From Spirodela intermedia (taxonomy: Eukaryota; Streptophyta; Magnoliopsida; Alismatales; Araceae), in the NCBI GenBank assembly GCA_902729315.2, contig LR746273.1, positions 1,741,001 to 1,805,000 on the forward strand: a DNA stretch of 64,000 nt, in the 5' to 3' direction. Under the pieces are notes generated by a model. It ran no database searches. It worked only from the letters and a program-made list of their open reading frames with translations, and was not told the origin of the DNA. Below, in pieces: positions 25,165 through 36,660 of the stretch. The translations under genes were made by a program, and so were the position numbers. Each line of letters starts with the position of its first letter. Positions within the stretch are counted from its first letter, which is position 1.

Positions 25165-25870
25165 CGATTCGACACCGGAGTCCTCGCCGTGCTGATCGCC
25201 GCTCCGACAGGGAACCGGGCCGGAGCGGCGACCAGCATAGCGAGTACGAACCCAAGGACGATTGTTCCGCCGCCGCACACCCCGGAGACGGATACCGTTA
25301 GCTTCGTAATGGCTGGAAACGGCCTTCTTTTAGGACGAACCATTTGCGCGGAGGATCTCGGCGTCTCCCGGGGACCTTCACAGACAAGCGCAAGAAAACC
25401 GAACAGCCCCCGGTCGTCACGTCATCTATCTCCACAGTCCAGACGCACGCTCACTCCTTTACCCCGTCCTTCGCCGTCTCCCCTTCCTTCCGCAGGTTGA
25501 TCCCCGTTGTCAACCCGTCGTCCCGTCGCGTGTAGAGGATTCCGGACGCCGCGTCGTAGGCCAGTTCTTCCGGGCCTGGCAACAGACCTTCTCCGACGCC
25601 TTAAGATACCGCTCTGAACCTCCGGCGCGGACATAGTTTATCTCTGTAGTCTCCAGGGAATGGGGCCGGCTCAAATTCCTCCGACAGTAGAGCGCGACGA
25701 GGCTTCTCGTTTATCTCTGGTAGCCGGAGACTGTTTTCTTTGCTCATAGAAGTAAAGACTCGTCTGTTCACGAAATTCGTTCCACTGTCGGTTTCTTGCG
25801 GCTTCTGGCAATTATTGCGTCTCCAGAGGTAAGAGTTACTGATGAGGCCAACAATTTTAGGTGGGGACAA
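25165..25870 (-). pseudogene. SSL gene fragment in inverted orientation (unit 4)
   Basis: Read on the minus strand from 25870, the frames give EEFEPAPFPGDY, then APEVQSGIL, then PGPEELAYDAASGILYT and LRKEGETAKDGVKE, followed by a TGA. This is the same SSL segment as at 21721 and 6460. Two or more frame changes and the stop show that it is dead. A further minus-strand open frame at 24972-25343 starts with a hydrophobic segment (TIVLGFVLAMLVA) and could be a displaced signal-anchor piece, but its order is wrong for a simple gene. The other SSL relics lie on the plus strand, so this one has been inverted. Confidence 0.7.
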
Positions 25871-26274
25871 AGGGCGGAGGCAAAGCGTTATTTGCCGTTA
25901 AACATACGCAGCACCAATCTACACCGTAACGGTGCATCCGCCGAGTACCATTCTTCTGTCGTTTAGCGGGACGTCAGACGCAATTCAGGTTCCACCTCTC
26001 TCACGAGGAGTGCAACGTAGATAAAGAGGATGGAGACAGCTTCATCTCAAGATTGAGAAGCAATGTAGTGTTACATTCACTTGTGTAGAAGAAAGAAATC
26101 AAAGGAACAAAAATCAATTCAATTACTGTACGGGGATAATAAATATCTCGCATAGTCGAGTTCAAGGTGCGAAACAAATACTAATTAGCCGAATGTTTAT
26201 TGGCCAAATATTTATTGTAAGAGTCCAACGCGCGCATTTTCTAACGCGTGCACAGCTGACTTGTCTCGCAATTT
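25871..26274. other. Upstream region of SBT-4
   Basis: No gene is seen. The part next to the TATA box resembles the SBT-5 upstream region near 43050-43090, including gctgacttgtctcg / gctggcttgtctcg. Regulatory sites are probably here, but none beyond the TATA box can be named with confidence. Confidence 0.45.
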
Positions 26275-26283
26275 CTATAAATA
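26275..26283 (+). promoter_or_regulatory. TATA box of SBT-4
   Basis: ctataaata lies 58 bases before the ATG at 26333. The same word, with the following aagccttaggcctcttcagc, lies at 43091-43099 before SBT-5, 56 bases from its ATG. Conservation in position and sequence supports a core promoter. Confidence 0.8.
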
Positions 26284-26332
26284 AGCCTTAGGCCTCTTCA
26301 GCAACGGGCACACAGCGGGCATAATAGAGCAG

Positions 26333-26948
26333 ATGGCAAAAAGAAGCAGTAGCTCTCTCCCTCTTCTCCTGGTCTTCCTCCTCGCTCTTCTTTCATCATG
26401 TTCCTCTTTCCATGACTCAGTGTCATCAGGTCCAGAAGACAGCAAGAAGAAGGTAGGTGCACGGTTAACCAACGAGGTAAAGTAGTCTCACAGAAAAAAG
26501 GGGGGAATTTGATGGCTCATGGGTTTTAAGCAGCTGCACATAGTTTACATGGGCGAGAAGCACCACGAGGACCCCGACATCGTCACGTCTCTGCACCTTG
26601 ACACTCTCTCTTCCATTCTGGGAAGGTTTGTGCCGTTACGGCATTTCTCTGCCCTGTTTCGTCATGTTACCGACTAAACAAATCCCTAATCGGACATGCA
26701 GCAAGGAAGAAGCTCTGGGCTCGATTGTCTACAGCTACAAGCACGGATTCTCGGGCTTCGCCGCGATGCTTACCGACTCTCAGGCGAAGAAACTCGCAGG
26801 TAACGTATGTGTGTCATCAAATTCTAAGAGAGAAAAATCTTCAGTGAGAGAGAGAGAGAAAGAGAGAGAAAGAGAGTTTTCGATGGATGATTTTCCGCTT
26901 CATCTGTTCAATCATTGCTCTCTGGTCAAGTTGTACGAGGGAAAAATC

Positions 26949-27003
<55 letters not shown>

Positions 27004-29741
27004 TACGTGTTAGAGAATGAAGCAGTGAGCGTAGCGGCTTCAGGATCATAACGCCAAGTTTTTTTGGAGTTTTGAAAAGCAAAAATCCTTTGGGGATGGG
27101 ATCAAACATTGGATCGTGCATGCACTGTTTAGGTAATGAAAGAATAATCGTGAACATAATGGAAAACAGACGCTCACAATATCTTATTTCAGGGATCAAG
27201 GGAATTCTCGGGGTGAGGTTGAGCCGAAACGTCCGGTTGAGTACGACACGTAGCTGGGACTTCCTCGGGCTCACTTACAGCAATCCTCCTTCTCAGCTCC
27301 TCCACAAGGCCCGGCTAGGCGACGGTGTAATCATCGGACTCGTCGACTCAGGTAGACCCATTTGATACGCAGTAACTAGCTCTCGTTTGGCTCGGGATTT
27401 ATCAATGATCTTCATACTCAGTATTTTTTTGGTGAGTAAACCATATTTACTGTCGGTGTGCAGGAATATGGCCGGAATCCAAAAGCTTCGACGACAGCGG
27501 CTACGGCCCAGTTCCGGCACGGTGGAAAGGGACGTGCCAGACGGGGGACACCTTCCATTGCAATCGGAAGATCATCGGTGCGAGATGGTACACAGCTGGT
27601 GTTGATGAGGTCCATTTGAAAGGGGAGTACCTCTCTCCGCGCGACCTGAACGGCCACGGTACCCACGTAGCATCGACGGCGGCTGGATCGTACGTGCTGA
27701 ATGTGAGCGTAGGTGGGCTGGCTGCAGGGTGGGCGAGAGGCGGGGCCCCACGAGCTAGGCTGGCCGTATACAAAATTTCTTGGGGGCAGGAAGGAACGGG
27801 GTCTACCGCATCGGTGCTGGCAGCCATTGACGATGCCATACATGACGGCGTAGACGTTCTCTCCTTATCCTTGACAAGCGAAGAAGACTCGTGGGGCTCC
27901 CTGCAGGCTATGCTTAAGGGAATCACCGTGGTGTACGCAGCCGGAAACGATGGTCCGTTTCCTCAGACTGTGGCGAACACTTCCCCATGGGTTATAACCG
28001 TGGCAGCCAGCACTATAGATCGGTCTTTTCCGACGGTCATCACCCTCGGAGACAATGTCACTCTTGTGGTCAGTAGCATTGCCTTGACGCTTCCATAACT
28101 TCAACGCTTCCTCTCTAGTCGATAGTAGTCCCTTTCCAGCCTTCCTTTAAGCTAACAAAGAAAGCTATATTTCTTCCAGGGTCAGACTATATACCATGGG
28201 AGTGCGGATTTAAGTGGCGTGTTTGTGGACATCATATATGGTTATAGGTCACAACCTCCTACCCTTGCACATCTTACTTAAATTTCATATAGTTTAACAT
28301 TATATGCACATCGTTTCCTTAGTTTCGCCAAACTTCGCCTTCCTGATGCAGTTGTGACGAAGAAACACAGAAGGCCACCCAGTTTACAGGAAAAGTCGTC
28401 CTCTGCAACCCGGGACCTACAGCAACAATAAATAGGATCGCGCTTGCGGCACAGAACGTTGTGAAAGCTAGAGGTCTAGGTCTAATAGTCCCACAGTATA
28501 GCACTAACTTCCTTCCTCAATCCGACGATTTTCCGTGCATCATCGTGGATTGGATCGTTTTTCAGCAAATACTCGGATACATTCATTCGTCCAGGTAACC
28601 ACGTTCCTGAAACTTCATAACTCTCTCTCTATCTCTGTGCCTCACGGCTCGCCGCTGGGATGTGGTGCTCCATTCACAGGGATTCTCCCAAGCTAAAGCT
28701 GGCTCCCACACGAACTGTAGAAGGCAGGGGGATCTTGGCACCCAGAGTAGCAGCCTTCTCGTCCAGAGGACCCAACCAAGTCTTCCCTGGCATCCTCAAG
28801 GTGCGTCTGCAGTAAACAAAAGACTAGGTTCTGCGAGATTTGAATTACCCCAGACAAAGGGGGGGATCTGCATCGGCATTCTTTTTTTAGTGTAGTTGCA
28901 TCAAGTTTTCCCGCGTAAGGTTCTGTTACTTGTTCTTTGTCTGAAATATTTCACACCGATGCAGCCGGACATCACAGCACCGGGAGTCAGCATCCTAGCC
29001 GCTGCGGGGGATTCGTACGGTTTCAAGGATGGAACATCTATGGCAGCTCCACACGTATCAGGAATCGTTGCACTCCTCAAATCCTTGCACCCTACTTGGT
29101 CCCCCGCCGCAATAAAATCGGCCATTCTGACAACCGGTATGTTCTCTAAATTCCCAATAACTGGGCGTCGTTCCGTTCTCAACATTAATCTGTTTCTCTT
29201 CACAGCTTCGGTCGTCGACAAAGATGGTGTGCCGATAGTGGCGGAGGGCACCCCCCGCAAGCTCGCCGACCCTTTTGACTATGGCAGCGGCCACGTCAAT
29301 CCAGATAAGGCAGCTGATCCGGGGCTTATATACGATATCAATCCGAAAGATTTCGACAAGTTCAAGTGCCCTTTCGGTCCTTTCATGGCTTGTGAGGCTC
29401 AGATTCCCGTCTACCACTTGAATCTGCCTTCTATCTCTATCCCTAATCTCAAAACCAAGGTGACAGTCTCAAGAACCGTCACCAATGTGGGCTCGGTCGA
29501 CAGCAATTACATCGCCGTCGTCGAACCCCCCCCAGGGGTCGAGATAGAAGTTCGACCATCAAAGCTCGTGTTTGATGAACGCACCAAGAGACAAATCTTC
29601 ACTGTTACATTGACATCTGTCCGCAGGATTCAGGGAGTATACACCTTCGGGAGCTTGACTTGGAAAGATGTGACTCATACAGTCAGGATCCCTATTGCAG
29701 TCCGCACTGTGATCAATGATTTATATGCCGATGTTGCATAG
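26333..29741 (+). CDS. Subtilisin-like serine protease (SBT-4), complete 10-exon gene
   Basis: Secreted, SBT3-like peptidase S8 protein of 737 aa, a usual length. Exons: 26333-26452, 26534-26625, 26702-26799, 27193-27351, 27464-28068, 28180-28247, 28352-28594, 28680-28800, 28965-29136, 29206-29741. All junctions are GT-AG and the sum is a whole number of codons. Residues 1-25 or so form a signal peptide ([14 protein letters not shown]). The I9 prodomain starts at [11 protein letters not shown] (41). Catalytic residues are Asp155 (GLVDSG), His221 (NGHGTHVAS), oxyanion Asn318 (AAGNDGP) and Ser527 ([11 protein letters not shown]). The PA domain lies about 340-480, the C-terminal Fn3-like domain about 620-737. 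The ATG is the first after a TATA box and opens the signal peptide. A GA microsatellite lies in intron 3. It is the only demonstrably complete copy here. Expression and substrate are unknown. Confidence 0.95.
26955..27002 (+). repeat. (GA)n microsatellite in intron 3 of SBT-4
   Basis: About 23 GA units inside the intron 26800-27192, with a further interrupted GA tract at 26845-26875. SBT-2 and SBT-5 carry only short GA-rich stretches at the same place (8527-8546, 43659-43670), so it has expanded in this copy. Confidence 0.93.
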
Positions 29742-29798
29742 CTCTTCGATTATACAGAATATATCTGTTGTAGACTTGTTTTAGAATGTATTGGTGTG

Positions 29799-30300
29799 TG
29801 TTAGGGAGTGTGACTAGTTTTAGGACTTGGCCTGATAACATAGTGGAAAGAAGAGAGCACGAGGATAGAAAACCACAAGAAATAAATGATATCGAGAAGG
29901 ATAGATGTGCTGTAATAAGGAACCACGAATTTAATGCTGTATAAAAAGACAAACATTCCTCATAACCACTAAACAAGGAGAAAGAAAATATCTAATAAAA
30001 TGAGTAACAAACTACTATTTTCAGACCCCAAGGAGAAAGGGTTTCCCATGCCCTTAATTTTTGTCTCTCACAATTTCTCTATCTCCTATCCCCCCCCCGG
30101 CCACCTTTTAATCTGTATTGCAAAATGGTTATAGACTGGTTTTGTGCCTGAAACTACTCCTAGACAAAGGTGACAAAAAGTGAGATGTGGTCCGGATGGA
30201 CCTCTCCTGAAAGACAGGTTGACCAAGTCACCCGTATGAATCTCCACCCTGACTTGGTCAGCACAATCATCTTTAAATTTTCATACTAAAAACTTCATCA
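29799..30300 (-). repeat. Left LTR of the copia element
   Basis: It starts TGTTAGGGAG next to the subtilase flank and matches 35871-36370 with many substitutions and small indels. The inner end is approximate. The divergence between the LTRs indicates an old insertion. Confidence 0.75.
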
Positions 30301-32841
30301 TCTTCTCATAATAGCCCCATAAATAAAAGCTGCATACCTTCTTGAAACAGGAGGTTAATTTCAGGTGGTGTAAATTCTGATCCAGTTCAAACAATGTAGG
30401 AACATGTATGATGGAAAATGTTTTGTTAACATGTCTACAGAATTATCTTCAGTACCAATTTTTTACACACTAATTTCTCTATTGAAAATTATATCATGGA
30501 CTAAATAATACATGTTATTAAGATGGTTTGTCCGTTCATGATATATCTGATCTTTGTGACATGTATTGATAGTACCCAGTAAGTACTTAAAAACTAACTT
30601 CACTATATATGTGCTCCACCCAAATTAACCATATAATGAGTAAAAACATTGGCTGCATGTGATATATCAAAATCCATTCAAATCATACTATATAAGAAAT
30701 ATAGATACTATAGTGATAAGAAATTTAAAAGCTTACAATGAGTAGTGAAATGGGTATTAACATGCTTGACATCCCACATGTCAAAATGCTTAATTTGCTT
30801 TCATCCTGATTTCTTCAAATCTCTATTTCAAAAACAATTTTAGCTGCTCCCAAATCATTCATCTCAAACTTACTGTTGGGCAAAGCTTTTTACCTATTAA
30901 CCTTAGTTATATCTTTTGCTGCAGTTAACATGTCACTAACATAAAGTAACAAAATAAATGAAAGAACCATTTGAAAAATTTCTGACATAAACATAATCAT
31001 CAAATTTACTCTGAAAGAATTTATATTATGTCATAATTACATTAAATCTCTTATACTATTGTCGAAGGTAGTTTAAGGTCATATAAAGATTTCTTGAACA
31101 ACAAAATATGATTCACTTTTCTTTCAATAAGAAAGCCTTTATATTGATGTATATAAATTTATTGTTGAAGATTACCATTTAAAAATGATCTTTTGACATC
31201 AATCTACTTTGACTCTAAATTAAATAATACAATTAAGGATAATGTCACATGTGTTGAACTGTATTTAAAAAATAAAAAGTATTATTGTAATCAATACCTT
31301 CCACCTAAATATGGCCCTTTGCAACTAACCATGCTTTATATCTAGCATCATTAGTATTTAGACTGCTCACTTTTTTATTGAAAAGCCATTTGCAGTCAAT
31401 GATTTTCTATCCATTTGAGTCTTTCATCAACTCCCAAATCTGATTTTTCATGGAGAGATTAAATTTCTTTCTCTATAGCAATTAGCCACTTGTCCACATC
31501 CCTCATGAGGTATGACATTTGAAAATTTGAAAGGCTCATTAGAGTCTAAAATATCCTCAGCAATGGTCAATACTTAAACGACCATGTTGGCATAATCATA
31601 CCTGAATAGTGGTCTAGTATCACTCCTTGATCAATCTAGAAATGAGAGTAATTTGTGGAGAACTCCCTATCATAGGTGTCCCAAGCACCATAATTTACTC
31701 TTATTGGGAATACATTTTGTGTGAGCCTAAAATTTCGAACTCCACCTATTTTGAAATATTATTATGAAAATCTGTATTTTTTGAAAGAAAAATCTCTTGT
31801 TTGAGATGTAAAATTGCAGATATAAAGGCTTGTGACATTTCAAATGTAACATTTCTCTCAATTAAAGGCTTATGAAACTTGACATCAACAAGCCATAATC
31901 TATATCCTTTGACTTCAAAGACATAATCAAAGAAAATACATTTCTTTGCTCTTAGATCTAATTTTTCATCAATCAATATGGACATAACCCAAGCAACTGA
32001 AGTTGTTAAATTTAAATAATCAAGGGGACTATCTTATTCGATTTCTTCAAGAGATTTGAAGTCGATGGTAGATGTTGAAGATTAATTCACAAGAAAACAT
32101 GCTATGGACACTACTTCGATCCAAAAGTATTGGTCACCTAAATTAAAAAATATATAATGGGATCTTTCTAGTAGAATTCTTCTCATTTTTTTTACCACAA
32201 CATTTTGTTGTGGACTATACTAAATTATCATGTGCTTGAAGATACCTTCAATTTTGTAGAAAGTATTAAATTAAGTGGAACAAAACTCAAAGTTGTTGTC
32301 AATCCTCAACCACTTTATAATACATCATTTTTATGCTTAAGCATGACTAGCTAAACTTTTTAAAAAAATTATCAATGAATGATAGAAAATAATAGACACC
32401 TTCTTTTGAAGGGACACAAAAAGGACCCCACAGATCTGGGTAAATATAATCAAGTGTACATTTAGTATTGTAAGTTATTATCTGGAACCTAACTTTCTTA
32501 TGCTTTCTAAAGATGTAATGTTTAGAGAATTCAACTTTATCAATACTTCATTCACAAATTAAACCTTTCTTACTCAATAGATTCATTCATTTATTGCTCA
32601 TATGTCCCAACCTCATATGACATGATTTAATGTGTTCTTCAATCATAAAGGTAGATGTTGTTGTAGCTGAATTAGAAATCATGGTCCCTAATAAGGTTTA
32701 AAGGATACCACATCTTTTTCCCTTCATCATAGTGAAATCTTTTTTGCTGATTTTCATAAATTCATCTTCATCTAAATATTTGCAGCCATTAACTTTAAGA
32801 GTATCCAAAGAAATAAGATTTTTTTATTAAGTTAGGTGACT

Positions 32842-34765
32842 TGACTTAAACATTGTATAATAAATCACGTAAAATTTAAATTTATAAAACTAGAAAATAT
32901 TAATTTTCAGATATTTAGAAATATTTCAAAACAAATATATCAATTATAATTAAATAAAAGTTTTCAAAATAATAAGGAATTTTTCAAGTCAATCACAAGG
33001 ATGTTATATAATATCGGGTAATATTTTTTAAAAAAATCACAAATAATATTATTTTTTTATGAATTTTAGACTAAGAAATAAAAATAAAATATATTTAAAA
33101 ATTCATGAAAAAAAATAAGGGCGTGGACATCAAGATGACGTCAATGCCTGAAAAGAATACAATTTAAGTAGAAATTGAGTTCCACCTAGTGATTCTTACG
33201 TAAGTGATTACGAATAATTTAATAGGTCAAATTAAGATCTGTAAAAGCTAGAAAAATTATAATTGACTGAAAAAGGTTTTTAAAATTCAAAGTCACACGA
33301 AAATATTATTAAATTAAGTAAAAATTAAGTTGAAAGTAAGAAAGGCAGAGTTTTGGCTTCATGATAGCAATCATTTGAATTTTGTGTTCATGAAGATCAA
33401 CGAATGATGTCCACGGCTTCAAAAGCTCTTTGTGGACATGGACAACTTGAGCATTCAGTATATCTCTTTTTGAAGTTCAAAAAATAATGGTGGAAGTTAA
33501 AGTAGTTAAAAATAATAATAAAATAGAGTTCCAGTGTTACAATGCTGATGTGTTGATGATGCATCAAAATCTTAAGCATTCAAAAAAATTGTCGTATAAT
33601 GTCTATAGCTTCAAAGGCTCTTCTTGGACAAAGATAATGTGGGTAATCTCTAGATCTTTTTGTAAAGTCTAGAAATTAATGAAGTGAGTTAAATAGTCTT
33701 CGACGACTATCACTTGGTGGAGTAGAAAAATAGTGACTTTGTAGCTCTCTAGTAGTTGTCACTCGATAGAAATGAGTTGGATGGAGGTGGGACATATCTT
33801 AAGGAGCTTCATCCTCAAGTCCACATAATAAGAGGAGACTTTTCATTGCATCTAGTATGCTCTTAAAAGGTGACAACTCATTTCTCGATAGATTGTCTTC
33901 TTACTAACGACGATTTATTCATTGATCAATTAGAGATGATTTATTAGATAAATTCACGATCTTTTTATTTAAAATCATTATGTAATTTTAATAACGATGT
34001 TCTATAAATCATGTTGATGAGATTTTTACAAATAATTGAGCCATTTAGTAGCTTAATTATTCACAAAAAATCTACAAGAAAATTATGATTTAATTAGATA
34101 AAAATATAAGTTTTGTTTATGGTAAGATTCAAACCCTCACTAGTTGTCCACCTACATCAAAGAGTGAAATAAGTATGCAAATACTCTTATAAAGTAATGT
34201 CATCAAGGTACCTCTTTTTGATAAACAAAGGATATTTGAATTATAAAAATTATTAAAATATTTCAAAGAAGTTGTGACCTTGGGTTTAGTCCCACACCGA
34301 TTATGTGTCAAATTTTCAGATGAATATATAGTAATATGAGATGTGATAAGTAATGAGTCCCTTTCTCGAGTGTGTACAATTACTCTTTTCCCCATGTCCA
34401 ATTGGCCACCAATGATGTGGAAGGGGAGTGACACACATGTCCCTTATTGGTATGTCCTTAGCCACTCGAGCCTTTGCTTGCGGCTTTACTTGACTATGCT
34501 TCTAACCTACTTATGGGCTCAATTGAATGGCGAGTTCCCTCTTTTTTTTATATTTTTATTTTATTTTAGTTTATTTTATTTATCTTAAAAATAGGATTAT
34601 AAAAATTATAGAAATTTATATAAAATTATATAACTAGCCAAAAAATACAAACTAATTAAAAATTATTTTTTTATATAATTTAACACAAATATACGTCTAT
34701 TTATCATGAGTTAAGGTTAAAATTATATTATTAATTAATTAACTCATGATAATGAAGACATCATT
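32842..34765 (+). repeat. Dispersed repeat R1 nested in the copia element
   Basis: Similar along its length to 14280-15905, with the same order of landmarks and no coding capacity. It lies between the gag and GAG-pre-integrase pieces of the copia element, so it either inserted there or is an acquired segment. Many CpG sites of the other copy read TG or CA here (tRNA B-box-like word at 34125-34135 included), a sign of methylated-DNA decay. Confidence 0.65.
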
Positions 34766-35870
34766 AAAAATATCCCAAACATCAAATAATGTTCTCATAA
34801 TACTACTAAATATTTTGATGTGAACTAAACCAATATGAATTAGTCTTACATGAGACTCATTCTGTATTGAGAAATCTCCACTATTGATTTGTTCATATGT
34901 AGATAAGTACTTTCTATTTGTGGTCGTATGATGTAAACAACTCATATTTAAGGTTCAATCATCTTTAAATCTAAGAACATGAGAAAAAAAATTCATGATT
35001 CTCATCTTTAATAACACTAACTTATGTTGAACTTTCAACATGTGTGAACTTGTCATTTTCTACCTTATCTTGAGTGTATAACAATAAGCCTTCACATGTC
35101 TCTTCATGGAACAATAGTTATATAATTTATTTCTAGTTTTTGACTTAGACTTAGACTCTCTTTTACTTTTCTCATATTAATTTTTCTCCTTAGGTCATTG
35201 TTTAACAACAAAACCCTCGGATTGTTGTCCTTTCAAGAAAACAATCAAATGTCTATCAACTAAATAGAGAACATTTAACATCTTCAATTGATATGGTATC
35301 TTTGTCACAAAATAATGTTCAACAAATGTCCTTATATGATTGAAATAAAGAGTAAATTGAAAACGTGGTTTGGTTTTCTTCTTTTACTCTTCCATCAATA
35401 CTTTTAAAATCCAATAAATTAGAATTGAACACATCAAAATTATATTTATTTATTTACTTTTTGTAATCCTCAAAATGAATAGAAGTTGTTTCAAAAATAA
35501 TTTGATGGTGAGTGATCTGGTCATATATAAAGATTCTAGTTTCAACAATAATGTAGTCATTAAAGTTTCATGAATGACCTCTTAAAAAAGTTCATTTAAT
35601 AAGCTAAGTTGAATCACAAATAAAATCTTCTCGCTTAATTCTTATTTTGCTTCTATCTATATCAAACTCAGTATTTTCTCCTTACATAATAGTGCTTAAT
35701 GCAGCCCTTGGTGGGTCAAACATGCTTTCATCTTGACATGTCATGTTTTGAAGTCAATACTTTTATCAAACTTTGTAGTATCAAACTTAGTAGACATCTC
35801 ACACGTCTCTAGATATTGAAGATAAAGGTCTAATGTTGGTGTTATGCCTAAATATGCTTTGATGCTAGTT

Positions 35871-36383
35871 TGTTAAGGAATAAGACTTGATTTAAGACTT
35901 GATTTAAGACTTGATGAGATTAAGGATGGCCTAGTAACACGTAGAAAGAGGAGAGCACAAGAAAAGAATGCTCACAAAGAATAAATGATATGGAGAAGGA
36001 TAACTATGTTGTAATAAGAATCATGAATTTAATGTGATTTAAAGAGCACAAACATGCCTTACGATCACTAAATAAGGAGAAAGAGAAAATAAGGAATGAA
36101 TTATAAAGGTAAATAGAGTGAACAAAACAGTAATATTTGCCACCTAATGAGAGAGGAGGAGAAGCTAGAATCCTATTTTAGTCCCCAAAGAGAAAGGGTT
36201 TCCCATGCCCTTGATTTCTATCTCTCACAATCTGTCTCCCTATACTCTCTTGTAATATTCGTATTAAAAGTTTGGCTTGACTATCTTCATACTTGAAACC
36301 AGTCCTAAACAAAGGTGATAAAGCTAGGATGAGATCTACACAGACCTCTCCTAAAAGACTAGTTGACAAAGTTACCATTATCA
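35871..36383 (-). repeat. Right LTR of the copia element
   Basis: It starts TGTTAAGGAA directly after the primer-binding-like word and ends near ttatca, where sequence similar to the other subtilase 3' flanks resumes (aataatgatg... aagaagtaatgtgatac). It contains a short tandem of gacttgatttaa. Confidence 0.75.
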
Positions 36384-36660
36384 TGTGCATAATGATGATG
36401 CTTAAGAAGTAATGTGATACTTCCATACAGGAAAATAATATGTTATTCACAAATTTTTCCATCTTCTCTTTGTGGTAATATTTCTCTCTTTCACTATGCA
36501 TGATTCAAAGGGAAATAATAAATAAAATTGAACAATAGAATGAAAAGAGGATTTGATGGAATTTGACATTGTGTATGAATCCATGAATATATTTTCTATT
36601 TTTAAAGTTCTATTATGTTGCACTATCTAAAAAATGTTAGAACACTTGCTACTATCAATA
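36384..36660. other. Resumed SBT-4 3' flank, first piece
   Basis: This continues the similarity to 2085-2359 and 11500-11716 and breaks at ctactatcaata (36649-36660), the point where the SBT-2 flank also breaks. Confidence 0.55.

Larger units (their letters stand above)
29799..36383 (-). mobile_element. Ty1/copia LTR retrotransposon, degenerate, inserted in the SBT-4 3' flank
   Basis: The two ends are similar: both contain actaaa-aaggagaaag, a caaaga/ccaaggagaaagggtttcc segment and tcccatgcccttgattt-type words. On the minus strand the order is right LTR, a primer-binding-site-like word complementary to initiator tRNA-Met (35856-35869), gag pieces at about 35800-35400, a GAG-pre-integrase piece at about 32670-32490 (HMRLGHMSNK), integrase C-terminus at 31985-31746 (LDLRAKKCIFFDY, KGYRLW), then reverse-transcriptase debris near 31480-31380. 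Stops interrupt every domain, so it is dead. The SBT flank resumes on the far side, which fixes the insertion. Possible target duplication tgtg at 29795-29798 and 36384-36387; weak. Repeat R1 is nested inside. Confidence 0.85.

Noticed and set aside
29795-36387. Five-base target-site duplication of the copia element
   Set aside because: Only tgtg matches cleanly on both sides (gtgtg against atgtg), and the right LTR end is uncertain, so it is mentioned but not called.
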